Source: Topomyia yanbarensis
Taxonomy: Eukaryota > Arthropoda > Insecta > Diptera > Culicidae
Direction of reading: 5' to 3'
Length of the DNA stretch: 64,000 bases
Assembly: GCF_030247195.1 (NCBI RefSeq)
Contig: NC_080672.1
Location: forward strand, 349,864,413 to 349,928,412
Shown: positions 35,695 to 47,082 of the stretch, piece after piece
Layout of the letters: each line of letters starts with the position of its first letter
Position numbering within the stretch: position 1 is the first letter of the stretch
The notes under the pieces: generated by a model
Seen by the model: only the letters and a program-made list of their open reading frames with translations
Databases searched by the model: none
What the model was told of the DNA's origin: nothing
Translations under genes and position numbers: made by a program

Positions 35695-36140
35695 ATTGAT
35701 GAATGCTTACGAGTAAAGGAAATTACGGAGCACGTTGATGCATTTTAAGCCCCTATGATTGTTGCTACACTAATTGGTGAAAGTGTTTAGATCGCGTTGA
35801 AGTGCATTATCGCCGAGGCTTTTTGCGATGATGAATAGCTTGAAGTCATCGGCATAGCGGGGACGTCAATTATGGAAAATTATTGGTCTCAGGTGGCTAC
35901 CTTGTGGAACGCCGGAGGTAGTAGTAAATGGCATGGAAATAGTATCTCCGATTTTATTGCTTATTTGACAGCCAAGCAGGTAGGAATGTAACCAACTAAG
36001 AAAAGGGCCATGAAACCTGAGCTTGTCAAGGAGCTGTATGATGGTTGATCTTGTTGAAAGCTGCAGTAAGGTCTGTATGAATCGCACCAACTTGATATCT
36101 TTGTTTAAGTACATGAGTTACGTAGGATGTGTATGAACCT
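35695..36140 (-). pseudogene. LINE reverse transcriptase fragment (jockey-like)
   Basis: The minus-strand translation gives the central RT fingers and palm: LDKLRFHGPFLSWLHSYLLG, then GVPQGSHLRP. After a frame break comes the catalytic box YADDFKLFIIAKSLGDNALQ and then SFTRKH-like sequence in another frame. Upstream, in a shifted frame, HTDLTAAFNKINH matches the first catalytic Asp region. Several frameshifts and no endonuclease mark it as a dead ~0.45-kb fragment. Confidence 0.85.
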
Positions 36141-36169
36141 TTTTTCGTACTGGTAGATTGCTCATCACC

Positions 36170-36890
36170 ATGTTATTCTTCAGCTATTAGGTTAAGGCAT
36201 GGAACTCCATAAACTATGTTGAATTGTTTACGAACCAAGTCGCACATATCTGTGATAAATGAAGTCTCATTCGCATCAAGAATCGTGACCGATGGTGAAC
36301 CTATCTCCTTCACTTGGACAACAAAGGAAATTGCTACTTTTAGTCTTGCCGTGATTTGTCGAGATTGGTGAATCCCATGAGCAAAAAGTGGAGCTCCGGT
36401 CAAATACGGTTTTCAAAAATTTGTATCTAATAATGAGGGATTCTCTTTGTCCATTTTATATTTTGATTTTTAAGGCGTTATTACAGCCCTTTCCACTAGT
36501 TTTACAATACAGATCGAAATACGGCGGTTTTGACTAGCATATTATGCAAACAGTAAAGGGGTAAAGAAGAGAAACTTAACAATGAGAGCCTCATATTGTT
36601 AGATATGATGTTTTGAAAACGGATCAAGAAACACGGTGGGCGCAGCTCCCTTCGTGTTAGACAGTATTCGTGATTAGTACCTTTACTGAAGGTGAAAATG
36701 AAGCTTACGGAAGTCGCCTTTAATCAGATACCTCACATCAATCACACATTATTGGTAACTTTTAAAAAATTAGCCCAGACAAAAAGATTTATTTTGCATA
36801 ACAAGCCAAAATATGGCGATGGAAACAGCAAGGTACGACGACACAATCTGGCACTACGTATTTCCAATATGACCATTTAATGATTCATGG
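36170..36890. repeat. dispersed family X, copy 3
   Basis: The longest family X copy. On the minus strand it keeps a 76-codon frame at 36173-36403 (SRQITARLKVAISFVVQVKE). It abuts the RT fragment at 35.7-36.1 kb, in the same apparent orientation. Family X could therefore be upstream coding sequence of that same LINE, but the link is unproven. Confidence 0.5.
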
Positions 36891-38628
36891 CGCGTGCTAC
36901 ATAGATAAATTATCCCCAACGTTGTTACGGTTGGAATAATCTATTACTTCCTACCCGATCTTACAATATAAAATACAAAGCACTACAATTACACGAACGA
37001 CGACTTACATATATGTAAATATCAAGGAACATAACGTAAAATAATACGCTGAAACCGCTAAGCGAAATTCAACTGCTGAAAAAAAATCAAATTCAACACA
37101 CAGTCCTTGATACCATCACCTAAACCACAGAAACCAACTGTTCTGGCAATACTTATAGCTGTAAAAGCTGCGTGTAGCTCCCTCAAATAACCAGCCAGCG
37201 CCATCCGAGAGGAAGTAAATGGAACTGACCATGGGTTTACACTCGTGACACGTAAGTGTAAGAAGCAGTGCTGTGCAATCTCACGATGGTCTTTGAATTG
37301 TGACGGTAAATATGAAGTGACCGTATCACCACAAAAATGACCGTTATTTCATTTCCATTTTCCTCGGATAGTGTATCAGTTAACTATCTCTCACAGAAGC
37401 CGTGCGAGAGAGAACGCATTGAAATGATAGACAGATTGACTACCATTTATTTTGTATTGGTATAGTAAACGAAATATTATCAGTGTATTGTATTTAGGCA
37501 GCATGCGGTGCTTTGTTCCTTTTTTTCTCCACCTTTCTGTTTCTTTTATGCATAGATATTTATGTGAAACCGCCTGTTTGTTAATTCTAGCTCGTTGTTT
37601 GTAATAAGATGACCGTCATAACCGTATTTATATTGTTAATTAAACAACGGTCAATTTCCCTTCCTCTCAATAATGATTCCAATGAGTGAGAGATTCAGAA
37701 GAGAACCGTCTGACTGTTGTCAATTCATTGGAATGAGACCCGTAACTCAAAAAAGCATCGCTTACTGCTTTAACTGCTAACCGTTTCATTCTCTTTTGTC
37801 TAGCTGGTTTGCCATCAGTACCGTGAGGGAGCTCAGCACTGGTAAGAAGCAAGGAAAATATCTGATTGTGAGCATCATGACAACCGAGGCACGGAAATAA
37901 ACGATTCCTAGTCGCGAGAATAGGTCTCCACACGCAATAGTAAGCTGCATGTATAACGAAAATCAATTATATTCATTACTTATAATTTTTATAAGAACTG
38001 TAAATATATAATAGACGGCTTCGTTAAGCTACATGATTCACCTGTCTCCAATTAACTAATTGTAAAAACTATTGGAATATTTGAAAATAACAATATTGTG
38101 ACAATCTTTCTGGATTTCTGTTTCTGATCTGTTTTTGATATAATTTGACCAAAATTAAACTTGTTTTACTATACGGGAAACATCAGCATGTGAAAACTAC
38201 TCATAATACTTATAGATACGAAATGTGCACAAAAACTGGTAGAACGTTACATCCTAGATTTCACGAAATCATAAAAATGAATCCAAGAAATAACTCAATA
38301 TTAAAAAATAACAGTTCTTAATTTCGTTTCAATTTGGGAGTTATAAGAACGCAAATCTAACTACTAAAGAACACACTTATGAGTTGCGATTGATTGTACC
38401 ATGTAAGGAAATAACCGTGACTCTCGCCCCTACTGTGGGAATCGTACGTATAAAAATGAGCGAGATTCACACTCATGATGGTTGATTTTAGGCGCCATGT
38501 ACTCGTGAGGTGGAGTTTGACTTACGGCTAGCTCCACCACACAAGAAAAGCAGTACTGATATTGTTTACCAGATTTGCCAAGACAGCAAGTTTTCCTATG
38601 TGGTAGGACTAGCCGATCTAGAACCAAG
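36891..38628. other. no gene recognised
   Basis: A somewhat GC-richer patch at 37650-37970 has a 99-codon minus frame without motifs. No repeats recognised. Confidence 0.35.
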
Positions 38629-38631
38629 TAA

Positions 38632-38886
38632 GGGACCATCATAAATTACGTAACGCTTTTAGGAGGGGAGGGGATTCGACAAGTTGTGACATATTGTGAC
38701 ATAGGGGGAGGGGGAGTAAGTTAGATCGTTACGTAACATGTTTTACCTAAGGAAAATTTTTTTTTCAAGGAATTTGTTACGTAATAGAGGAGGGGGGGAT
38801 GAATAAATTTGTGACAATTTGTTACATGGGGGGAGGGGGAGTTAATTTTGGGCAATTTTTGCGTTACGTAATTTATGAATGGTCCC
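38632..38886. mobile_element. 255-bp MITE with 3-bp TSD, Harbinger-like, copy 2
   Basis: The terminal inverted repeats are GGGACCATCATAAATTACGTAACGC / GCGTTACGTAATTTATGAATGGTCCC. TAA is duplicated at 38629-38631 and 38887-38889. The interior is G-rich on the plus strand, as in copy 1 at 10993-11338. No coding capacity. Confidence 0.85.
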
Positions 38887-38891
38887 TAAAG

Positions 38892-39650
38892 CGGTAGGGG
38901 GACCCGGGGCTATTAAGAGAGTGGGGGTAATCCGAACCCCCTCGATTTCTCAGAAAATCGTAAGGCTTTCTGACTGTTGTACATATTTGTGGAACCACTA
39001 TTCTAAAACATTAATTTTGACAGCTGAATCTGATTCTTTGGGTTTTTTTTGAAAGGAGATAAAACGTGTTTCATTTTTTTGACATCCTCAGAAATGAATT
39101 TTGTTTGTGTGAAAACAAAGATTTTTTCAAGACGCTCACCACTTTTGTGCGAAATGAGCGTACGGGGCTATTAGGATTCCCTATTCCATCAAACACCGTT
39201 CAGCGGCTTACGGCTATGCACACGATTGCACACGCCACAGCAAAGAAAATGATGCGCCAATCGACAACTGTGACTAGCAAGAATGAATTTTTGTGATCCA
39301 ATTTATTTTTTATGCTTCTTAGAGAGTTTCTTTAATAAATATTTTATAGGTAAACATAAAAAAATTACGGTATGAATTACCCCGTAGGGAGGTCCGAATT
39401 ACCCCTACATTGTAAAAGGATGGAAAAACATAGTTTTGCAAACAGTCGCCTAGCGTTGTCTTGGAGGGGTGTAAAAAAACTTTTATGGCACCAAAATGTA
39501 GCTGAGGTTTCAAATTAACAATTAGAACGTTCGACCGGAATTTTTTTTCGCAGGTGTGACCAAAGATCTAAGCAAATCGCCCTTTTAGGTGGATGGGTGG
39601 CTAGGTGGCGATTTGTTTAGGTAGGTCCGAGTAGCCCTGGATTCCCCTAC
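38892..39650. mobile_element. ~0.76-kb element with ~20-bp terminal inverted repeats
   Basis: The left end CGGTAGGGGGACCCGGGGCTA matches the inverse of the right end (TAGCCCTGGATTCCCCTACTG). Inside, GGGGCTATTAGGATTCCC and GTCCGAATTACCCC echo the ends. The small plus-strand frame at 39066-39296 shows no motif. It begins only two bases after the previous element's TSD. I could not confirm its own TSD. Confidence 0.7.
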
Positions 39651-39660
39651 TGAGTTTAAA

Positions 39661-39948
39661 TTAGTTGCAGAATTTGTGTTTCGACTTCGTCTCATCAGAA
39701 TCCGACACTATCTTAGTGACAGGACGAAGCTGGCGCCGGATTGATGCTAGCTCCCAAAAACGAATACACTATTTGTGTGCGGTTTTAAATAATTTTCTTC
39801 TTAGTGGAGAAAAAATAGTTTTTACCAAATTTTTTGTCCAGCAAGGAGAAGTATAGCATATTGTATTGGCTTGCCAAGCCAAACCAAGTTTCGATTTAGT
39901 TAATTCTCGTGCTGGATTCTGATGAGACCAAGTTGAAACACAAATTCC
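39661..39948. mobile_element. MITE of the ATTTGTGTTTCGACTTCGTC family, copy 1
   Basis: The left end (TTAGTTGCAGAATTTGTGTTTCG, then ACTTCGTCTCATCAGAATCC) is inversely repeated at the right (GGATTCTGATGAGACCAAG, then TTGAAACACAAATTCC). A better-preserved copy is at 43257-43534. The centre of this copy differs from that one. Confidence 0.8.
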
Positions 39949-42070
39949 GCGGGCCTCGGTTAAGAAGTCGTTTTTTAGAGTGATTGTATAGTCTTTCTTT
40001 ATTTGAGAAAGGCAAAAAACTTCTGGGAATTTCATGTAAAACCACACTCTTCAACTCACAACTTTGAAATCAGTTATCTTTATCAGCAGTTGATAAGGAT
40101 ACTATAGCTTCTCTTTGAGACTGAGTTTGTTGAAATTGAGTTAACCATTCTGCAGAAAGAAATGCGGATTTTATTCAGGCACTTTGTTACTTCCTCGAAA
40201 GCTTCCCGTTCTATCTTAAGTGGCCAAAGTTGTTAAAGAGGCCTTAGTTGGGCGTCAATGAGCCAGAGGTCTTAAATCTCAGCAGTTTAGAAAATATTTT
40301 TTATAATTTTGAGACATCTAGATTGCAAGGTGATACCGGTTTTCATGGGAATTTTATGTGTGATTGCACTCTTCAACCCGTAACTCCGGAACCAGAGCTT
40401 CGATCCAAATGCAATTCAATGCCTGCTGCCGAGTAAGACTTTTCATGAAACTATTGGTCCGATTTCAATAATTTTATTTTTAACTCTCTGCTGCCCAAAT
40501 TTTTGTTTTGCTTGAAAAAGCTATTGTAGATTGCTTTTGCAATGAGAAAACTGAAAAATATATTGTCAGCTCACGAAAGCTACGGATTTTTCATTTAACT
40601 GTCAATAATGTCCAACATGGCCATTTTACGAGTTAAAATTTTATTGCTTTTATTTCCGCATCTTTCATAACTTAATTTTACAGCTACAGAGGAATGCTAC
40701 AAGCAGGAAACTTAATTTTTTTTTTATTTTCTCCAAAAATTTAAAAAAGCATAAACATTTTTTAACAAAATTACACTGCTATACATAAAATATTTTTTTT
40801 TTCGTTTTCCTGAAATTTTCAACTTTGAATGTTGAATGTATTTACAATGTATTTACAATACAAACAATGTATTTGTATGATTAATGGGCATGTTGTGAAG
40901 AGGTTTTCATAGTGGTGACAACATACAATCGTGTTTTGAATATTCTATACTCTATAGCTATTTTTCTGTAACTCACCAAAAGGCGGGGTTGAGCAGCATA
41001 GGGGTAATTATTCAGTAAATGTACCGCAATATTTTCCCGTGAGATTTCTTTATTTTGCAAATTGTTAAATTTATCCAACAAATCATTTTTTAAAAATTTT
41101 ATGTCATTTTACGACATATTGTTATTAAACATGAACAAAATAGAATTTTGCGAATGATACACGGAAAACATAGCCGTATGTTTACTGATTAATTAAAATA
41201 ATATTGAATACGGACCAATACTTCAATATCAATACACTGTGGTCGCAAAGCCATATTTAGGAAGACAAAACGGTTTGCGCCCAAACCGTTAGTTTTACGT
41301 ATATGGTGCCTGCGGTGAAATTTTTAGTTTTTTTGCCGTTTTTTATATTACTTAAATTTTATTGATCCTTACGGTTAGGGTGTTCAAAGTATCAACTTTT
41401 TAGATATGTTAAATTAAGCTACCTAATGTTCGAATGTGACCGAACTTTTTAACTCGTAACACAGGAACCATAACTCCGATCCAAATGAAATCCGATTGCA
41501 GTTACCAAGGGCACTATTCCATTCAATTGTTAAAATCGAGTTAGCCGTCCCGGAGAAAGAGATGTGTATTTAGTTCCGGGATTTTGTCACATCATCGAAA
41601 CATCCAGTTCCGTCGTAGGTGGCCAAAGTAGTAAAAGAGTGTTTAATTGGGCGTACGTGAGTAACGTAATTTTATCAATTTAAGAAATATTTTAATATAT
41701 TTTTCACTATTTAGGTACCAAAGTGAAGTATTTTTGTACGAGTTTAGATACACAACAGCACTCTTCAGACCGTAACTCCGGAACAAAAACTCCTCTCCAA
41801 GTAAAATTCAATAGTAACCTATGCCCTAGTAACAATTGAGGTTTTATGGTTGTTTTATAGCTACTCATAAAACCTAGATTGTACTTGCAGCATGCTATAA
41901 TACTTCAATTGTTACTTGGGTGGCGATGTTTCACCTTTTATTTCAGTTTAATTTTGTAGAAATTGTCCCAGCCAGCTTTGAGAAAAATGAGACTATATAT
42001 GACATATACATACAAACACACATACATCCATACACACAGACATTTTCGAAACTCGACGAACTCAGTCAGT
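39949..42070. mobile_element. family Z-related repeat array, copy 3
   Basis: It begins with the family Z end (GGGCCTCGGTTAAGAAGTCG ... TTTATTTGAGAAAGGC). The internal module then recurs three times (near 40040, 40370 and 41450-41780: CTTCAACCCGTAACTCCGGA, TTCAATAG, AAATGAGACTATATAT), finishing at ACACACAGACATTTTCGAAACTCGACGAAC. AT-rich DNA and a small MITE interrupt it. Confidence 0.6.
41824..41920. mobile_element. ~97-bp palindromic MITE, copy B
   Basis: Termini CCCTAGTAACAATTGA / TCAATTGTTACTTGGG are near-perfect inverse repeats. The body (GTTTTATAGCTACTCATAAAACCTAGATT) closely matches copy A at 2475-2571. It is inserted inside the family Z array. Confidence 0.85.
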
Positions 42071-42084
42071 TTTCTATATCAAGT

Positions 42085-42965
42085 TAGCGCGATCGCGGGC
42101 GTAAGTGTGCGTTGTTGATCGCGAAGGGCTTAAGCGTTTGTACGTTAACGTGTTTGTCACGAGTGCTCGCGTGCATGACATCGCTTGTATAAAACTCGAT
42201 TTTTTAACCGTGTGACCATTCACTTATTCGCGTGTGTTCTTGGATGGTCACGCGGGCCGTCATTTTGATATTTAATGTTCAGTGTATAATTCACATTCTG
42301 ACAGAGAGTGAGTTATCCCATATCGCTAGAGTTCCCGGTCATGTCGCCATGGAACGCGTTGTCCAGTGTATATGAGAGCATTCTTTTTTATTGGTACAAT
42401 CGAAGACATGGACCTAGTCTGCAGATACCAAGGATTGAAGATTCCGGAAGTGACGGATTCATCATCGTGTGAGCGCGGAGTTTTTAGGTTCACGCTTGAG
42501 ACCGTGGTTGAAAATTTATAAGCACTGATACGTTCACCTTATCACCGGGATGGTTTCATATTTGCGAGATCGCGGGTGTAGGTGCTGTGGATGGTCGCGA
42601 AGGGCTCAGACATTTATATGTTATGTTTGTCACTTGTATGTGACTTCGCGTGTATAATATCGATTTTATAATCATGTGGCGTGTATTATTGAGTGATCGC
42701 GTGCGGACCATGAATCTGATGCTTAATTTTTAGTGGATGGTAAAGATGATAGAAGAAAGTCAGTTTCCCCATATCACCAGAGTTCCCGGTCAAGTCGCCA
42801 CGGAACGTGCTGTCTAGTGCATGAGCGTCATTTTTTTATTGGTTCAACTGAAGGCATGAGTCTGGGCTGCTACGATCGAGGTTAGACTTCCGGACGTGGT
42901 GGGTTAATGCTTGAGACCGCGTTTGTAAGTTTATCGGTGCTACGTTTACTTAACTATCGGTTGAT
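42085..42965. repeat. tandem duplication, unit ~480 bp
   Basis: Two diverged units share landmarks in order. These are GATCGCGGG(C/T)GTA, GTCGCGAAGGGCT, GAGTTCCCGGTCA(T/A)GTCGCCA, GGAACG(C/T)G(T/C)TGTC, TTTATTGGT and CACGCTTGAGACCG. The start of a third unit (ATTGCGAAGGCCACGAGTG) follows at about 42977. It is GC-richer than the flanks. No coding frame survives. Confidence 0.85.
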
Positions 42966-43256
42966 CAGGTTTGTGTTATTGCGAAGGCCACGAGTGTTTG
43001 TATGTTTGTCTCTATATGAGTATGGAGTATAGTATAGACATATAGTAATCATAACATACTGAACAAAGCGTCAGTATGAGCAGGCGCAGACTAGAAAAAA
43101 ACACAAAACATAAAAAAGACCCATAAGCCCTCTTGGTGTCCTCGATGCGCCACTATCGAGGCATAATGCAATAATCATCCTAAAGCAATTGAGCAGAATT
43201 TGTATAAAAACCATTATATCTATTTAGAAGAAAAGTGCACAAAATAAATAACTAAA

Positions 43257-43534
43257 TTAGTTATGGAATTTGTGTTTCGACTTCGTCTCATCGGCATCCG
43301 ACACTAACTTAGTGACAGGACTATGCTGGCGCCGGATTGACGCAAGCTCCAACAATGCAAACACAATTTGTGCTTTTGAGCTAACTATAAGCTAAGTCCT
43401 GCAAGGAAAACTCAAAAACACAAATCGTGCTTTCATTTTTGGAGCTAGCGTCAATCCGGCTCCAGCTTAGTCCTGTCAATAAGTTAGTGTCGGATGCTGA
43501 TGAGACGAAGTCCAAACGCAATTTCCATAACTAA
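43257..43534. mobile_element. 278-bp MITE of the ATTTGTGTTTCGACTTCGTC family, copy 2
   Basis: Arms of ~110 bp: TTAGTTATGGAATTTGTGTT, then CATCCGACACTAACTTAGTG, then GGCGCCGGATTGACGC, all inversely repeated on the right with few mismatches. The loop is short. Same family as 39661-39948. Confidence 0.9.
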
Positions 43535-43685
43535 TTCTGATCCGGAAATGACAGCAAGGTTTTAATCTGGCAGACGCAGCATATTGGTCGAAAGAGATGC
43601 AATCTCAAAGGTTGCAGAGATTAATAAGACATTACCAATAAATAAATAAACGACCTCAGGGTATAGGACATAAAATTTAAATATT

Positions 43686-44200
43686 TCATCGTGTTTCAAA
43701 GTTTTGAACAAATTTTCTCATTTTTGTTGGAACACACTGTACAAACAGTCTACCGGGATCTAAACATGCACAGATAGATGGCCACTTTGGTGAATAATTA
43801 AAACTGATTGCCTCACATTCATCCGGTCTCGACAAGCAGCATGCAATTGCACACCTTCCTTCATGTCGTAGTGGAAGAGTATTTGATCCGAACGCAGGTG
43901 GTCGGAAGGCTAGACCTGCCTTCACACTTTGAATTTGAACTGTAAAATAGTCAGAACGTTTCGCAGTTGTGAAACATTACCTTCGGGGATGCACTTAAGA
44001 GACTTTACAATGTTACAGAAACACTGAATGTTGACCGTATCGTGGAGATTAGTTTTTGAAGTCTGACCCCTAAGGGGCGAAGCAGCCTGAAGCGTGTTTA
44101 TGAAATTTTTGCTCGTTCGTTTGATGGTTTGTGCTGTGTGGTGGCTGTTACTTTGATAACGAGTCAAATCTGGAATGTATGACAGGGAATAACATCGCAT
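43686..44200 (-). CDS. candidate secreted/adhesive protein with a PAN/apple-like cysteine segment, two exons
   Basis: Exon 44200-43981 (or 44169-43981, since TTCCAG at 44170-44175 is also a good acceptor) joins 43939-43686 across GTAATG...TTTTACAG. The join keeps frame in phase 1 and ends at a stop. The first exon ends CFCNIVKSLKCIPE. The second encodes EGRCAIACCLSRPDECEAIS followed by FNY and CACLDPG. This Cys spacing, with a Ser-Phe-Asn after the fourth Cys, resembles PAN/apple domains, which bind proteins or carbohydrates outside the cell. From the ATG at 44200 the product would be 157 residues with no signal peptide, so an upstream exon is likely. The implied intron is only 41 nt, unusually short, which weakens the model. 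Confidence 0.4.
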
Positions 44201-44470
44201 GTTGGTGAAGCAGTAATGGAATCCTACGAATTTTAGTTTTGTGAATTATTACACTTTTTGTGTTGATACAAAATATCAATTTACCAGACCAATTGAACAA
44301 TTTTAATTGCAAATCAATTTACCGCTAAACCGCACTTTTGATTAAAATTTGACATTAAATTTCACGTCAATTGAAACTGGCAGAAAGCGAGCAGTCCTTG
44401 GAATCCAATCTAAACTAAGCCAGCTGGCTTCTCAAAACAAGCAGCGCCGCATAAGATCAAATTCTATTCA

Positions 44471-44842
44471 TCAATCTTCCAATGGCCGTGGCAACGCCCG
44501 GGATCTCAAACTCGGATAAAGTGGGCTTTGGGAGCTTGTCCTGAGTGAATACACCATAACCGCTGCGTTTTCTTCCAACAAACAACGTGGTATCCCTGAT
44601 ATGATGCCTGCCATGATAAGCGGTTTTGAGGCAGGCAAAATCCTTCTAATCTTGTCTGGTGCCTGTGAATGCGAACCCGCTACTCGATATTCGATTTCCG
44701 GTAACCATTTCTGGCAGTAGGGTGAACCATAAAGGCTTATGAGTCGATAAACAAGCTTCTTCTGATGACCGCAAGATTGTTCAGAACATGTTCGTAATGT
44801 ACATAATATTGAATATTCAAATAAATACACACATACTAGCAC
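44471..44842 (-). CDS. unidentified open frame upstream of the PAN-like candidate
   Basis: A 123-codon frame without known motifs (SEQSCGHQKKLVYRLISLYG, then SPYCQKWLPEIEYRVAGSHS). A second minus frame over the same DNA also stays open and looks protein-like (RDTTLFVGRKRSGYGVFTQD, then PTLSEFEIPG) until a stop near 44462. The DNA is GC-richer than its flanks and lies in the right place and strand to be an upstream exon of the 43.7-44.2-kb candidate. I cannot choose the frame or find clear splice sites. Confidence 0.18.
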   Translation of the reverse strand: MLVCVYLFEYSILCTLRTCSEQSCGHQKKLVYRLISLYGSPYCQKWLPEIEYRVAGSHSQAPDKIRRILPASKPLIMAGIISGIPRCLLEENAAVMVYSLRTSSQSPLYPSLRSRALPRPLED

Positions 44843-45145
44843 AAATAATGGTGATTCAAATTTATCACAGCAAGGGCTACCCTATCGAAAATCTATGCTG
44901 CCAATAAGCTTCTCCATATAAACTGTTCTCTCGAATCGGCGAAGCCTAATGAAAATCTGCACAGCTTTGCGATAATCTTTCGACGAGGCGAATTTTAAAT
45001 TTCCTGTGAAAACCACACTTTTCCTTTGATTGCTTCCTCGGCTTCCAGCCGGAGCCGAACTGGGGCAGCAGCAGTTTGGTTTGGAGTTTTCTTTCCCAAA
45101 TTCACCAATTGATTTGCCTGCCGGATGCTGAATTGATATGCTAGA

Positions 45146-45565
45146 GTGGCAGGCAAAAAAAATTGTTATCGTGCTAGAATCTATGGAAAAGAATATTCTG
45201 TTTCAAGGAAGACCGAGCAAGAACATCGGAGCGAAAAAAAAATCATTCATGAATATGCAAAAGCCATCAGAGCTGAAGGCTTTAATCAGAAGGCGTTCTT
45301 TTCCGCATGCCAAAGGAAATCGAATCGGACTAGGGAAATAGTGAAATGGAGAAAAATAGTTTTCCGACCCTGCTTGCCGATGGTAATGGCAGATTATCGC
45401 CGTCCCAGCCCGGGGATTCGTCGATCCAAGTGGTTGGGGGATGTTTATTCGCTGTTCGCCAGCGGATGGACTAATAATTCCCTGTTGGAATTCAATCTAC
45501 GTAGCGTGGTTTCGATGGCTTACCGAGCTTGGGGTATTGTTGGGCGGATTGGGGAAAATGGTTAA
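45146..45565 (+). CDS. unidentified 139-codon open frame
   Basis: Starts MAGKKNCYRARIYGKEYSVS and is basic in its first half. It contains WTNNSLLEFNLRSVVSMAYR near the end. No domain is recognised and no repeat matches it inside the window. It may be a first exon, a decayed element frame or chance. Confidence 0.12.
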   Translation: MAGKKNCYRARIYGKEYSVSRKTEQEHRSEKKIIHEYAKAIRAEGFNQKAFFSACQRKSNRTREIVKWRKIVFRPCLPMVMADYRRPSPGIRRSKWLGDVYSLFASGWTNNSLLEFNLRSVVSMAYRAWGIVGRIGENG

Positions 45566-46086
45566 AATAATGCTGAATTCAAAATGATTTGAAGGTAAGT
45601 GATTGCTATCGTGTTTTGCATGTAATAGAGCAATTATAATCGGGATAAAGTGACTTTTAAATCTGTTCCTCATATTGCAGATTATCTTGGAATTTGGAAC
45701 TATTTTTTAGGAACTTTCCATAATTTTGTAAAGGGTATTTTTCGGCTTATCAGTCGTGAATTAGACAGCGAAAACAACAATATTATTTTTACTTCCAACG
45801 TTTCGATGGATTTATTCCACCTTAAAAAAGGAACTTTCCATAATTTAGATCAATTTTACTAAATCATACATGCAAATTTATCGAACAAGAGCTTTTTAAA
45901 ATTACCAGTATACTGATATAAAATTATGATATTAAGTGGCGCGTGTCGGTATGTTAGATTTGATTGGTCGCAAAACATCCGCACAAATTTTATTGGCCAT
46001 TGAAAAGCCAGACAATTTATCATGGTAGAAAATTAATAAAGGTTACCTACCACCTGAACCGTTCGACTGCTATTGCTTTGCTTTCC

Positions 46087-46095
46087 CTCTCTCTC

Positions 46096-46146
<51 letters not shown>
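46087..46146. repeat. CT dinucleotide microsatellite
   Basis: About 60 bp of (CT)n with one CCCT interruption. Confidence 0.95.
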
Positions 46147-46150
<4 letters not shown>

Positions 46151-46809
46151 GTGACCATTTCCGGCAGCTTTACTGTGATGATGAATATGGGTTCTATATG
46201 TAATAGTGTTCGATGGCAAAGCGGAAACGAGCCGAAGGGCCCAGCTGATGTTGGAATTTAGATCAGTATGAATGCTCTATTTTATGGTCCGGGAATATTG
46301 GATCCTTTGTTAGTGTGAAATTGCAGGTAAATGCAAACCCAGTAGTGCTAGGCGAGTTAGTTAGGTGGCTTTTTATGACCTATGATACCGTACAGTTTTT
46401 ATGGCCGATATTGTTTCAATAATCTAAAAGCAACTTTTTCTCTATCCAATATATAGTTGCAACTTTTTTATTTCATTCATATTTGTTCGGATAATTAAGC
46501 GAATATTTTTATATTTTCTACTTTCAAATTAATTATAAGATATCACCTAACAATTGTCACTAAAAATTCTCGAAGGATCGCTCAGATACTGAGAATAACC
46601 GACTTCTGTACAAGATCCAACTCCTTTTCTAATCACGGCTCCTTCAGCACCTCCAGCATTCTTTTTCCATGTAATAACGATGTGGGTAAGGCTTTGAACC
46701 GGAGATTTTTACCGTTGTGGGACACTGTTTACTGACATTCTAGTCTAGTTTTCGATATGTAGGATATTTAACTGTCGTTTTTTTTTAATGAAATCAGCAA
46801 GTAGCAACT

Positions 46810-46931
46810 CAACTGGGTTTGATTCCCAATCCCGCACATAGGGTTAGAAATTTTTTCTAAAAAGATTTTTCTAACCCGAAAAAGAGGCGAATGATACTTA
46901 AGTCAAACCTCTATAATTACAAATAAGAAAA
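46810..46931 (+). mobile_element. tRNA-derived SINE, copy 3, 5'-truncated, with 12-bp TSD
   Basis: It begins inside the tRNA-like head (GGGTTTGATTCCCAATCCCGC) and continues with TAGAAATTTTTTCTAAAAAG, then AACCCGAAAAAGAGGCGAA and AAACCTCTATAATTAC. The flanks duplicate CAAGTAGCAACT / CAAGTAGTAACT (46798-46809 and 46932-46943). Truncation at the 5' end is normal for LINE-driven copying. Confidence 0.85.
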
Positions 46932-47082
46932 CAAGTAGTAACTAGTCAGCGCTACGATCGGGCAGCAGAGTACCAACAATCCGTGTACGGATCTTGCGTG
47001 CAATCTTGGATAAAATTGTTATTTACGTATGAAAAATTGAGTGCGCTGGTGGCTTGCAATGAATTTTTATTCAAATGTGTAC

